A program made the position numbers and the translations under genes. 64,000 nt of DNA. Origin: Pirellulales bacterium. GTDB taxonomy: Bacteria > Planctomycetota > Planctomycetia > Pirellulales > PALSA-1355. Under the pieces are notes generated by a model. That model did not search any database. It was not told where the DNA came from and was given only the letters and a program-made list of their open reading frames with translations. This document shows positions 28,488-38,585 of this stretch, piece after piece. The stretch is from assembly GCA_022844125.1 (NCBI GenBank), contig JALHMI010000004.1:162777-226776 (forward strand), given 5' to 3'. The stretch's first letter is position 1. Each line of letters starts with the position of its first letter.

Positions 28488-29396
28488 TTAATCGAGCGCG
28501 CCCTGGCAGGCGACCTTGCGATCGATGCGCTTGAGCAGGCCGCGCAGCACACGCCCGGGGCCGACCTCATAGAATTGGTCGTAGCCGCCGGTGAGCAGGT
28601 TGCGCATCGATTCCTCCCAGCGAACCGGCGAAACGATTTGTCGCACGAGCAGTTGTCGGATCTGGTCAGGGTCGAAGTGCGCGACGGCGTCGACGTTAGA
28701 AATCACGGGAATCGAAGGGCGGTCGATCCGCGTGGCGGCCAGGGCCTCGCGCAGGCGCTCGACGGCCGAATCCATGATCGGCGTGTGGAAAGCGCCCGCA
28801 ACTGCCAGGGGGACTGCTTTCATCGCACCGGCCGCGACGGCCAGTTCGGCCACCCTTTCGCAGGCTCTGTTGGTGCCCGAGACGACGATATTGCCGGGGC
28901 ACAGCATGTTGGCGATCTGCAGGATCTCGCCTTGGCGGGCCTGTTGGCAGAGTTCCTCGACTTGTGGCAATTCGAGCCCCAGCACGCTGACCATGCCGCT
29001 GGGCGTGTTGTCGGCGGCGTCCTGCATGGCGGCGCCGCGAATGGCCACCAGCCGCAAGCCCTCTTCGAAATCGATCGCGCCGGCAAAGACCAGCGCGGTG
29101 TACTCACCCAGGCTGAGCCCGGCCGTTGCTTCGCAGGAGAGCACTACCTCGGGCGAGCGATCGCGGAGTTGTTCGATGGCAACGAGGCTCGTGACGAATA
29201 GTGCCGGTTGGCTGATCGCGGTTGAGTCAAGTTCCTCGGCGGGACCTTCGAAGCAGAGCTTGGCCAACTCGTAGCCCAGGACGCTGGCGGCGCGCTCGTA
29301 GAGTGCGCGCGCGGCGGGTAGCGACTCGGCGGCCTGCTGCCCCATGCCGATGAACTGCGCGCCCTGTCCTGGAAAAAGAAACGCGATCTTGCTCAC
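28488..29396 (-). CDS. fabD: Malonyl-CoA:ACP transacylase
   Basis: A 302-residue enzyme loading malonate on ACP. It starts FLFPGQGAQFIGMG, has the active Ser95 in GLSLGEYTAL and the catalytic His in GAFHTPIM (about residue 204). Length is normal. It is the first fatty-acid gene after rpmF; plsX and fabH, often found between them, are absent here. Confidence 0.95.
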   Translation of the reverse strand: MSKIAFLFPGQGAQFIGMGQQAAESLPAARALYERAASVLGYELAKLCFEGPAEELDSTAISQPALFVTSLVAIEQLRDRSPEVVLSCEATAGLSLGEYTALVFAGAIDFEEGLRLVAIRGAAMQDAADNTPSGMVSVLGLELPQVEELCQQARQGEILQIANMLCPGNIVVSGTNRACERVAELAVAAGAMKAVPLAVAGAFHTPIMDSAVERLREALAATRIDRPSIPVISNVDAVAHFDPDQIRQLLVRQIVSPVRWEESMRNLLTGGYDQFYEVGPGRVLRGLLKRIDRKVACQGALD

Positions 29397-29571
29397 AAAG
29401 GAGACTCCCGCACCGGACGTTGCAGCCCACCCGAGCGCTTTCGGAAAGCATGCGGCGCTGAATAGTGCCGCACGGTGGGGCGTATTATTTCGGGCCGGCC
29501 GCTACGCGCCAATCGACTGAGACGCTTCCGCGAATGGACGAAAGCCTGTCTCGCGGATTTTACCTGGCGGA

Positions 29572-29751
29572 TTACTCGGTGGCGCTAACGACGACCCGGC
29601 CCATGTAATGGCCGCAGTTGGGGCAGACCCGATGCGAGGGCACCGCGGTGCTGCACTGGGGGCAGTATTCGAGCCGCATCGGCTTGATGGCGTTGTGGGC
29701 CCGGCGGCTACCGCTGCGGGCGTTGGAGCTTTTACGTTTAGGTACGGCCAT
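29572..29751 (-). CDS. rpmF: 50S ribosomal protein L32
   Basis: A 59-residue ribosomal protein found by direct reading. It starts MAVPKRKSSNARSGSRRAHN and carries a zinc ribbon Cys30-x2-Cys33 and Cys43-x2-Cys46 (CPQC ... CPNC). The stop is TAA at 29572-29574. The position directly before fabD matches the widespread rpmF-fatty-acid-gene linkage. The gene is short but unmistakable. Confidence 0.96.
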   Translation of the reverse strand: MAVPKRKSSNARSGSRRAHNAIKPMRLEYCPQCSTAVPSHRVCPNCGHYMGRVVVSATE

Positions 29752-30036
29752 GGTTCTTACACCTGAAGGGGGCGAGGCCGGCTGCTGGCCTCAAGCCCTG
29801 AGAGGGTCACTTGTTACGGTCGAAGGCAAACGGACCATCCTACGCGAGTGTCGGCGGGGGTGTCAAGCGGAAGAGGCGGTTCCGTTTTGACGCCGCCACC
29901 GCATGCTGTTGATTTCGATTCACGTGATAGGATTGAACGTGGAAGTCGTGATCCGGTCAAAAGTTAGTTGGTTTCATCGGTTCCAGGTTAAGGTCGCTTC
30001 GTCGAGAACGTAGCCAAGTGAGCAGAGTCGGACAGC

Positions 30037-30960
30037 ATGCTGGATTTCCGCAAACACAGACGACCGCCCGCTGGGCTGCCCGTGCCCCGATTCTTGCTCA
30101 TGCTCATCGGGCTGGGTGTATTCCTGTTTATCGTGACCTGGTGGTCCAAGCCTGTGGGAAACGTGCCGGTCGCGCCCGGACCCGCTGAGGATCGCACGGC
30201 GGCGTTTCTAGGCGAGGAGGCCCCCGCCGGCGGCTCCGAAACGGACACCGAGCAGGTTGCGCAAGCGGTCGGCGGAGACGCATACTTCCCCGGCGTCCAC
30301 GCGCAGTACTTGGATGCCGTACGCGATGACACCCCGTTCCGCTCGCCCGAGAGCGATGCCTGGTTTCACTTGTTCGAACTGCTCGAGAAGAACACGGATG
30401 AGCGTTTGGCCCAGGGCTCGAGCGGACCGGTCGGTTACTTGCAGCTTGAGCGGCAGCCGCAGGCTTATCGCGGCCGGCTGGTGACGGTGTCCGGTACGGT
30501 GCGAAGTGCCAAGGAAGTCGCGGCGCCGGAGAACTCCTATGGCATCGAGCGGTACTACCAGGTCTGGCTGCAGCCGCTCAGGAGCGATCCGGAACTGATC
30601 GTGGTCTATGTGCTGCACTTGCCGCTCGACTTTCCTGTCGGAGAGGCACTCGATGAACCGGTGTCGGCCACGGGCTTTTTCTTCAAGCGCTGGGCATATC
30701 CGTCCCGGAGCGGCATCCTGACCGCGCCGCTGGTGCTCGCTCGTTCGATTCAATGGACACCGGCTCCACCGGCTGCGCCGACGGGCTCGTCAGAGGAGCA
30801 GGCCCTGCTCGCGGCCGCGGCGGCTGCGGTCATTGCGTGGTGCTTCGTGATTTGGGTCTGGCGCCGGAGCCGGCGTCGCCGGTCGGCAGAAGTGCAGACC
30901 GACGTGAAGCTTGATGTGCAGGCGCTGGCGGACGGCGCGAACCGGAATCCTCCATCCTGA
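30037..30960 (+). CDS. Bitopic membrane protein, module shared with next gene
   Basis: A 307-residue protein of unknown function. One transmembrane helix is near the N-terminus (residues 18-35, FLLMLIGLGVFLFIVTWW) and one near the C-terminus (LLAAAAAAVIAWCFVIWVW), followed by an Arg-rich cytoplasmic stretch. The domain between them is beta-rich (YRGRLVTVSGTVRSA, IVVYVLHLPLDFPVG, VSATGFFFKRWAY) and suggests an OB-like fold. The same module, ending in a helix plus basic tail, appears in the gene 15 bases downstream, so the pair probably forms one operon and perhaps one complex. Confidence 0.65.
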   Translation: MLDFRKHRRPPAGLPVPRFLLMLIGLGVFLFIVTWWSKPVGNVPVAPGPAEDRTAAFLGEEAPAGGSETDTEQVAQAVGGDAYFPGVHAQYLDAVRDDTPFRSPESDAWFHLFELLEKNTDERLAQGSSGPVGYLQLERQPQAYRGRLVTVSGTVRSAKEVAAPENSYGIERYYQVWLQPLRSDPELIVVYVLHLPLDFPVGEALDEPVSATGFFFKRWAYPSRSGILTAPLVLARSIQWTPAPPAAPTGSSEEQALLAAAAAAVIAWCFVIWVWRRSRRRRSAEVQTDVKLDVQALADGANRNPPS

Positions 30961-30975
30961 AAGGCTTCAGCCGCG

Positions 30976-32502
30976 ATGCAACGACGATGCAGACTGATGA
31001 TTTGCCTGCTCTCGGCAAGCGCGATCCTGGTGTTATCGACACTGAGCAACCCGAGCGCGCAGGCTCAGGAGTCGCCGGCTGCTGCGCCTGCAGAGCGGGG
31101 CGAGATTGCTTCCGATGATAAGCTTGAAGCGAAGGAAGATGCTCGCGAGCGATTGCGTGAGAGCCTTGAGCTGCTCGGATTCGACGCGGCATTTTTCGAG
31201 AGTTTTAAGGAAGGTGAGCCACTCGACGAAGGCGAACAGGCCAAGCTCACGAAGCTCTTGCAAGGACTGCCTCGGATCCCCAAGTTCCTCTTGCTCGAGG
31301 CCGCGGGTAGGCAGGCGAGCCTTGAGCCGGCGTCGCTCGAGCATTCGACCGAGCGCGGACAGGCGTACGGCTTGCGGGTGCTGCTCAGGCGCGTCACGCG
31401 CGAAGAGGTGCCGCAGGCGCTGCGCGACAGCTTGGGGTACGACAACTACTATCGCTGTGAGGCCGAGACCCTCGCGCGGCGGATGATCATCCTGGCCCGC
31501 CAGGTTCCGCGCGACTGGAAACTCGATCAACCTTTGAACCAGCAAGCCAGCGCGATCGCGATTTATATCAAACGCTTGCCGAGCGACGCGCTTCCCGCGG
31601 ATGGCGCTTCGGAAGAGGAGACTCCCGTTGTGCTATTCGCCGCAGATCGGGTCGCCTGGCACCCGCCGACGCTGCTTGCGCACCTGGGCGTCGACTACGG
31701 CCTGTTCGATGGTGTCGAAGATCGGGCGCCGCTCAAGGAACGCGAGATCTTCTATCAGATGCTGGCGGCGGCGGGCAACATGTCGCCGCAGTATCTGGAC
31801 CATCAAATCAACCGCCTGCTGGAATCGCAACTCGAAAGGCAGGAGCGGCTGGCGCGCAATCCCGACTTGCCGGCCAAACAACGGGACGCGGCTCAACGGG
31901 CGCTCGAGCGCGCGCGGGCCGGCGCTTCGGACGTCGTGCCCCTGTTCAATGAATCGGCGCGCATGCGCGGCGAGTTCGTCGTCTTGCGTGGAGAAGCACT
32001 GCGGGCGATCGAGATCCGCGTCGAAGATCCACAAATCCGGCGGCGATTTCACATCGATCACTACTTCGAGGTGGAAATAGTGACGCCCGACTCGCAGAAC
32101 AATCCGATCGTGTGTTGCCTGGCAGACCTGCCGCCGGAGATGCCGCTGGGAGAGTCGATTCACGTGAGCGTGCGCGTGGCGGGCTTCTTTCTGAAGTCCT
32201 ATGCCTTCGAAACACGCCGCTCGGCCACGGCAACGACGGGCGAGAAGCCGCAGAGACAGTTGGCGCCATTGATTGTCGGGAAGACGCTGTCGGTCATCCC
32301 GACGCCAAAGTTCGGTACGCCGACACAAAGCCTCACGTTGGCTGCCGGTGTGCTGGTGGTGATGACAGTGTGCGGCGCGTTTATGTGGCACATACGCCGA
32401 GCGGATCGCCGCGCCGAAGCGCAGCTCCGCCTCCGCCGCGAGTCGCTGCCGGAAACCGTTTCGGTTGCTGAACAGCCGAGTCCGGGTGCGGGCAAGTCCT
32501 GA
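30976..32502 (+). CDS. Exported membrane protein with two copies of the shared module
   Basis: A 508-residue protein: signal peptide (residues 8-30), Glu-rich helical segment, a first module (about 125-225; YGLRVLLRRVTREEVP, AIAIYIKRLPSDA, PVVLFAADRVAW), a helical linker (230-325), and a second module (about 330-430; GEFVVLRGEALRAIEIRV, VCCLADLPPEMPLGES, VRVAGFFLKSYAFETRR). A C-terminal helix (SLTLAAGVLVVMTVCGAFMW) and basic tail follow. The second module and tail match the preceding gene's product (GFFFKRWAY versus GFFLKSYAF). No enzyme motif is seen; function unknown. Confidence 0.65.
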   Translation: MQRRCRLMICLLSASAILVLSTLSNPSAQAQESPAAAPAERGEIASDDKLEAKEDARERLRESLELLGFDAAFFESFKEGEPLDEGEQAKLTKLLQGLPRIPKFLLLEAAGRQASLEPASLEHSTERGQAYGLRVLLRRVTREEVPQALRDSLGYDNYYRCEAETLARRMIILARQVPRDWKLDQPLNQQASAIAIYIKRLPSDALPADGASEEETPVVLFAADRVAWHPPTLLAHLGVDYGLFDGVEDRAPLKEREIFYQMLAAAGNMSPQYLDHQINRLLESQLERQERLARNPDLPAKQRDAAQRALERARAGASDVVPLFNESARMRGEFVVLRGEALRAIEIRVEDPQIRRRFHIDHYFEVEIVTPDSQNNPIVCCLADLPPEMPLGESIHVSVRVAGFFLKSYAFETRRSATATTGEKPQRQLAPLIVGKTLSVIPTPKFGTPTQSLTLAAGVLVVMTVCGAFMWHIRRADRRAEAQLRLRRESLPETVSVAEQPSPGAGKS

Positions 32503-32576
32503 CCCACGCGTTGCTTGCCGTATCACGGGCTGCCGGCCGAGGTAATACCCGCCAGATTCTGGGCGCGCCTTTTGCT

Positions 32577-32604
32577 ACGCCCGCGCGGGCGGAAGCGCGG
32601 GCGT
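32577..32604 (+). terminator. GC-rich hairpin after the two-module operon
   Basis: A perfect 10-bp inverted repeat (ACGCCCGCGC / GCGCGGGCGT) with an 8-base loop, 75 bases past the stop at 32502 and before mdh. No U-tract follows, so it is a candidate terminator or repetitive palindrome. Confidence 0.4.
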
Positions 32605-32645
32605 GGGCGCCGCGGCAGGCGACCTACTTGACTTGCCGCACGTGA

Positions 32646-33707
<1,062 letters not shown>

Positions 33708-33954
33708 TGCGGCGGTGTGCTCCGTTGGCACGCAACCGGCGTGATGGCGTTGCTAGCACCGGGGTACGCGAAAGTGCCTGCCGTTGACAGCAAAAATACA
33801 TCGGAGTAGAGTCCCCGGCTCCGGAGCGTTTTTTGTAAGCGTGCCGGTTTTGTGCTTGGCAGTTGGCGCAGCGGGCAGTTGGGTGGCAATAGGAGACAGT
33901 TTGGTGGCATTCGGCGAACGATCCGGAAACTGTTCGGGCTGAACGAATCTCGCC

Positions 33955-34572
33955 ATGGTTCATACGATTGTGTTGCGAGTGCTTCCGCGCATGATGTTAT
34001 TTGTGGCTGCGGTTGCCTTGCCCAAGACTGCCGAATCTGAGATGCCGGCGGATCTCTCCGCCGAGCTTGCCATCGCGGCCCCGGCGCGTGAGTGGCGAAC
34101 CATCGTGCTCCACCACTCGGCTACTGAGCAGGGGGACGTCGCTTCGATTGACGCCGTGCACCGCCAGCAGAAAGACTCGGCCGGAAATCCCTGGCTCGGG
34201 ATCGGCTACCACTTTGTCGTCGGCAACGGCCAGCGGATGGGCGACGGCGAAGTCCGCGCCACGTTTCGCTGGCGCGCTCAGATGGCTGGCGCGCATGCCG
34301 GCCGGCGCGAGCAGAACGAACACGGGATCGGTATCTGCCTGATTGGCAATTTCGAGAACACGTCGCCGACGCCCAAGCAGGTTGCCGCCCTCACGGAACT
34401 TTTGAAGAGTTTGAGCACGCGCTATGCGATCACCCGCACGCACGTGCTTCGCCATCAGGATGTACGTTCCACGCTTTGTCCTGGCCGTTTGTTTCCCTGG
34501 GAGCAGATGCTTGCCACGGTTCCCGTCGCGGCTGCAGCTGTAAAGCAAGTGCCGGAGGAGCACGACTCCTGA
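33955..34572 (+). CDS. N-acetylmuramoyl-L-alanine amidase family protein (Amidase_2/PGRP)
   Basis: A 205-residue predicted zinc amidase acting on peptidoglycan or muropeptides. A hydrophobic N-terminal stretch (residues 8-22) is a likely signal. Zinc ligands are visible in IVLHHSATEQG (His53/54) and RTHVLRHQDVRSTLCPG near the C-terminus, with the GIGYHFVVGNG and AGAHAG motifs between them, as in Amidase_2 domains. It is shorter than enzymes carrying binding domains, so it is a minimal catalytic domain. The next gene starts 75 bases downstream. Confidence 0.82.
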   Translation: MVHTIVLRVLPRMMLFVAAVALPKTAESEMPADLSAELAIAAPAREWRTIVLHHSATEQGDVASIDAVHRQQKDSAGNPWLGIGYHFVVGNGQRMGDGEVRATFRWRAQMAGAHAGRREQNEHGIGICLIGNFENTSPTPKQVAALTELLKSLSTRYAITRTHVLRHQDVRSTLCPGRLFPWEQMLATVPVAAAAVKQVPEEHDS

Positions 34573-34647
34573 TCGCCCCTGGAATTGACCCGCTTTGGGC
34601 CAGTCACGCCCGAGTGACTCGCCGCTCACCCCGCTAGCGAACTTGCA

Positions 34648-35400
34648 ATGAACCGAATTAACGATCTCGTCGACGACGAGCTACAGCTTGGCCAATTCGC
34701 TCCGAACACGGTGCCCGCGGATTCGGCCACGTCCGGCGGCGAGCTTCCGCATTGCCTGTTTCTGCCACAACACTATGAAGTCAATTACTCCTACCCGCTG
34801 ATCGTCTGGCTGCATGGCGCGGACGATGACGAGCGGCAGGTGAACCGAATTGCTCCGCTGGTGAGCCTGCGCAACTATGCCGCGATTGGTCCGCGCGGCA
34901 CGGTCGCGTGCCAGCAGGCCGGCTATCGCTGGTCGCAGAAGATGGAGCATATCGCGGCGGCCGAAGAGCGCGTTTTCAAGAGCATCTGCATTGCCAGCCG
35001 TTGGCTGAACATTGCTCCGACCAGAATCTATCTCGCCGGCTACGGTTGCGGTGGGACAATGGCTCTCCGGCTGGCGCTGGCGAATCCCGGCAGGTTTGCT
35101 GGAGTGCTTTCCATCGGCGGCGGACTGCCGACCACGCTGCGGCCGCTCGCGCGGTTCGACGAGCTGCGCGGAACAAAGATATTTCTAGCCACGGGCCGCC
35201 ACAGCGAAGCCTATCCCGAGGCGGCGGTCTGCCGCGACCTGCGGTTGATGCATGCGGCGAACATGGCGGTCAACTTGCGGCAGTATCCCACCGGCGACGA
35301 TGTGACCACCGACATGCTGGCCGACATGAACCGCTGGATCATGGAGCAGATCGCCACGGCCACGCCGGTCGAAAGCGACGAACACAGCCACCGTCGGTAG
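34648..35400 (+). CDS. Alpha/beta-hydrolase-fold protein lacking the nucleophile
   Basis: A 250-residue protein with the phospholipase/carboxylesterase fold: LIVWLHGADDDE, IGPRGT, YRWSQKMEHI, LAGYGCGGTMALRLAL and GVLSIGGGLP. The nucleophile elbow, usually G-x-S-x-G, reads G-Y-G-C-G-G, so Gly stands where Ser is expected and Cys one residue later. The usual catalytic His position near the end is YPTGDDVT with no His. No signal peptide is seen. It may be a binding protein or an enzyme with a shifted Cys nucleophile. Fold call good, activity unknown. Confidence 0.7.
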   Translation: MNRINDLVDDELQLGQFAPNTVPADSATSGGELPHCLFLPQHYEVNYSYPLIVWLHGADDDERQVNRIAPLVSLRNYAAIGPRGTVACQQAGYRWSQKMEHIAAAEERVFKSICIASRWLNIAPTRIYLAGYGCGGTMALRLALANPGRFAGVLSIGGGLPTTLRPLARFDELRGTKIFLATGRHSEAYPEAAVCRDLRLMHAANMAVNLRQYPTGDDVTTDMLADMNRWIMEQIATATPVESDEHSHRR

Positions 35401-35567
35401 GGCGGCACGATCCAGTCCTGGCTGCCATGAGGTGCGAACCTCGCACATGCGATTTCTCGCTCTTATGCTGCGCACTTCGCTCGCTTGTAGGTCGCAGACG
35501 TTTCTGGTCCAATGGCTCGCTAGGAGTTCGGACAAATAAACTGCACGAATGCGGACATCAGGACGAT

Positions 35568-37361
35568 ATGGCCAAGTTGTGGCGAATACATCCGCATGAT
35601 GCCGCGCGAATCGCGGCGCTCGAACGGTCGGCTGGTGTGCCTGCCGTCGTCGCCCAGCTCCTCTGTTGCCGCGGGATTCACGACGCCGAGCAAATCCGTG
35701 AGTTTCTCGATCCCAAGTTGAGTCAGCTGCGCGATCCGGAGCTCTTGCCGGGTCTTCCGAATGCGGCCGATCGCATCACGGCGTCGATTCGCGCCGGCCG
35801 GCGAATCGTGATCTATGGCGATTACGATGTCGACGGCATGAGCGGCACGGCGATCCTGTTTCTGTGCTTGCGGCTGCTTGGCGCCGAGGTGAGCTACTAT
35901 GTGCCCAACCGCGTCGACGAAGGGTACGGCCTGAACTGCGAAGCCCTGCAGACTTTGGCTTCGCGCGGAGCGCAAACGGTCATCACCGTTGACTGCGGCG
36001 CGGCGAGCGTCAAGCAGGCGGAAACGGCGCGCGGCCTGGGCCTGGAACTGTTCATTACCGATCATCACCACTTCGCCGAGCGGCTGCCCGAGTGCGATGG
36101 GCTGGTGCATCCGGCGTTGCCGGGCGCAAGCTATCCGTTCGCCGGTTTGTGCGGCGCGGGGGTGGCGTTCAAGCTGGCCTGGGCGCTCTGTCAGCGCGCG
36201 AGCCAGGCCAAGAAGGTCAGCGACCCGATGCGCGAGTTTCTGATGCAAGCCGTGGGGCTGGTATCGCTGGGAACCGTGGCGGACGTCGTTCCGCTGATTG
36301 ACGAAAACCGCGTGCTCGTGCGGCACGGGCTCGTGAGTTTGAAACAGCGGCCGACGCTCGGCGTGTCCGTTCTGTTCAATCTGCTTTCGATGGATCTGCA
36401 TGCGCCGCTTTCGAGCGAGGACATCGCCTTCAAGCTTGCGCCGCGCTTGAACGCGGCCGGACGCTTGGGGCAAGCCACGCTCGGCATTGAATTGTTGACG
36501 ACCGATTCGGCGGAACGCGCAAGCGCGCTGGCCGCGTACTTGCACGAGCTCAATGGCAGCCGCGAAAGTCTCGAGCGCAGCATCTATCTGGCCGCGAATA
36601 AGCAGGCCACCGAACAGTTCGATCCCGAGGGGGACGCGGCGCTGGTGCTGGCCGAGCGCGGCTGGCATCCGGGCGTGATTGGCATCGTTGCCGCGCGGCT
36701 GGCCGAGAAGTTTCACCGGCCGGTCGTGATGATCGCGCTCGACTCGGTCGGCGTGAAGCCGGGAGTCGGCTCGGCGCGCAGCGCCGGCGGATTCAATCTG
36801 TATGCGGGCTTTGCGGCCTGCGGCGAGCACCTGGTGAGTCACGGTGGTCACGCCGCGGCTGCGGGGCTCAAGATCGAAGAAGCAAATCTGGAAGCCTTTC
36901 GGCAGCAGTTCTGCGAGTATGCGGCTGGCGAGATCTCCGCTGCCGCGCGCCTCGCGGAGCTGCGAATCGATGCCGAGGTGACGTTCAGTTCGCTGACGCA
37001 GAAAGCCGTCGAGCAGATCGAACGCCTGGCGCCGTTTGGGCATCAGAATCCGCGGCCGCTGTTGTGCGCTTCGGACGTCACGCTCGCGGAACCGCCCAAG
37101 CCGGTGGGAGGCGGCCAGCGACATCTGTCGCTCAGGTTGCTGCAGCATGGCGTGCCGTTCAAGGCGATCGCGTTCGGCGGCGCTGATTGGGCGACCGAGC
37201 TGAATGAACTGTCGGGGCCGATTTCCGTCGCCTTCCGCCCGTTCGTGAATCAATTCCGCGGCCGCCGCTCAGTGGAACTGCAGGTTTGCGACTGGCAGCC
37301 GGCGTCGGGCGCGAATCTTGCCGCCCGAGAGCCGCTGGCCGCCTCGCGCGAGAGCGCGTAG
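35568..37361 (+). CDS. recJ: Single-stranded-DNA-specific 5'-3' exonuclease RecJ
   Basis: A 597-residue DHH-family nuclease used in recombination and mismatch repair. Metal-binding motifs: GDYDVDGMSG (Asp85, 87, 89), TVDCG (near 142), DHH at 165-167, a later GTVADVVPL, and the DHHA1 signature SHGGHAAAAG. PRLNAAGRLG and the C-terminal OB domain (HLSLRLLQHGVPFKAIAF) are typical. ATG 35568 has AGGA upstream; the frame runs open further upstream but without homology. Length is normal. Confidence 0.95.
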   Translation: MAKLWRIHPHDAARIAALERSAGVPAVVAQLLCCRGIHDAEQIREFLDPKLSQLRDPELLPGLPNAADRITASIRAGRRIVIYGDYDVDGMSGTAILFLCLRLLGAEVSYYVPNRVDEGYGLNCEALQTLASRGAQTVITVDCGAASVKQAETARGLGLELFITDHHHFAERLPECDGLVHPALPGASYPFAGLCGAGVAFKLAWALCQRASQAKKVSDPMREFLMQAVGLVSLGTVADVVPLIDENRVLVRHGLVSLKQRPTLGVSVLFNLLSMDLHAPLSSEDIAFKLAPRLNAAGRLGQATLGIELLTTDSAERASALAAYLHELNGSRESLERSIYLAANKQATEQFDPEGDAALVLAERGWHPGVIGIVAARLAEKFHRPVVMIALDSVGVKPGVGSARSAGGFNLYAGFAACGEHLVSHGGHAAAAGLKIEEANLEAFRQQFCEYAAGEISAAARLAELRIDAEVTFSSLTQKAVEQIERLAPFGHQNPRPLLCASDVTLAEPPKPVGGGQRHLSLRLLQHGVPFKAIAFGGADWATELNELSGPISVAFRPFVNQFRGRRSVELQVCDWQPASGANLAAREPLAASRESA

Positions 37362-37413
37362 ATTCTTGGTGGGTGACCGGGAGCGTCGTCGACTCGTCAC
37401 GCACGGTGATGCA

Positions 37414-38061
37414 ATGTGCGCAAAGTATGAACATTCGGCCGCCCGGCATGCGCTGCAACGTGAGCTGGCCGAGGGCGGAATTCGCTCGCCGAGCGTGCTC
37501 GCAGTCATGGGGCGTGTGCCACGCGAGCGATTCGTGCCCGAGGGTGTGCGGCATCTGGCCTATGCGGACCGCGCGCTGCCGATCGCCTGCGATCAGACAA
37601 TCAGCCAGCCCTACATCGTGGCCCTGATGACCGAGTCGCTCGCGCTCAAAGGTGGCGAACGCGTGCTGGAGATCGGCACCGGCAGCGGCTATCAGACCGC
37701 GGTGCTGGCCGAGCTGGCCGGCGAAGTGATCAGCATCGAGCGTCACGAGCCGCTTTCGCAAGAGGCCGCCCGCGTGCTCGAGGAGCTCGGGTACAAGAAC
37801 GTGCAACTGATTGTGGGCGACGGGACGCTCGGCTGGCCCGAGGGCGCGCCGTACGATCGGATCCTGGTGGCGGCCGCGGCGGCGCACGTTCCGCCGGCGC
37901 TGGAAGAGCAATTGGCCGAAGGCGGGACACTGGTGATTCCCGTGGGGTCCTCGCAGCAGCAAACGCTGGAAGCCTATCGCAAGGTTGGCGGCCGGCTGGT
38001 GGCTGAACCGTTGAGCGGTTGCCGGTTCGTGCCGCTGGTGGGCGCGGAAGACGGTGAGTGA
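37414..38061 (+). CDS. pcm: Protein-L-isoaspartate O-methyltransferase
   Basis: A 215-residue SAM-dependent enzyme repairing isoaspartyl residues. Typical signatures are VPRERFVPEG, ALPIACDQTISQPYIVALM, the SAM motif VLEIGTGSGYQTAVL, GDGTLGWPEGAPYDRILV and the C-terminal RFVPLVG. ATG 37414 gives the family length; the frame is open upstream into recJ. It lies 52 bases after recJ, so cotranscription is likely. Confidence 0.95.
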   Translation: MCAKYEHSAARHALQRELAEGGIRSPSVLAVMGRVPRERFVPEGVRHLAYADRALPIACDQTISQPYIVALMTESLALKGGERVLEIGTGSGYQTAVLAELAGEVISIERHEPLSQEAARVLEELGYKNVQLIVGDGTLGWPEGAPYDRILVAAAAAHVPPALEEQLAEGGTLVIPVGSSQQQTLEAYRKVGGRLVAEPLSGCRFVPLVGAEDGE

Positions 38062-38195
38062 GCAAATTCGCACGGGTGCCGTGACCGAATCACCTTGCTA
38101 TGATGAAGGCGTGTCGACATGGCGCCTGCTCGCGGCGACTTGTTCGACTTGGCGATCCCGCAGTCCCCGGCGCGCTTGGAAAGTCCGTTACGCCG

Positions 38196-38567
38196 ATGAC
38201 GCGCGCAGACACTCTTTACGAACGCCTGGGTGGCGAACCCGGACTTGCCGGGTTGGTGGTTCGCTTCTATGCCCGGATACTCGCCGACTCGCAACTAGCG
38301 CCGTTCTTTCAGAACACCTCGCTCGAAAAACTGATGCAGATGCAGCGCGAGTTTTTTGGCGCCGCGCTCGACGGGCCGCAATCCTATAGCGGTCAGGCGC
38401 TCAGCCGGGTGCACGTCGGGCGTGGCATCACCTCGGACGACTTCAACCGCTTCTCGCAGCACCTGGCCGCAACGCTCGAGGAGGGCGGAGTGCATGACGA
38501 CGACTTGCGCGAGGTGATCCATCGCATCGCGGTGCATAAGAACGACATCACGGGCGAAGCCTACTGA
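38196..38567 (+). CDS. Truncated haemoglobin, group 1 (trHbN-like)
   Basis: A 123-residue haem protein that binds O2 or NO. Globin hallmarks: TLYERLGGEPGL at the start, FYARILAD with the B10 Tyr (Tyr25), LAPFF, and the proximal His73 in SRVHVGRGIT. The C-terminal helix pattern fits the 2-over-2 globin fold. ATG 38196 is chosen at the start of homology. Group 1 assignment comes from LAPFF and the H-V-G-R-G-I-T context and is moderately sure. It may aid NO detoxification, which is inference. Confidence 0.85.
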   Translation: MTRADTLYERLGGEPGLAGLVVRFYARILADSQLAPFFQNTSLEKLMQMQREFFGAALDGPQSYSGQALSRVHVGRGITSDDFNRFSQHLAATLEEGGVHDDDLREVIHRIAVHKNDITGEAY

Positions 38568-38585
38568 CGGCAGGCATCCGTGTGA

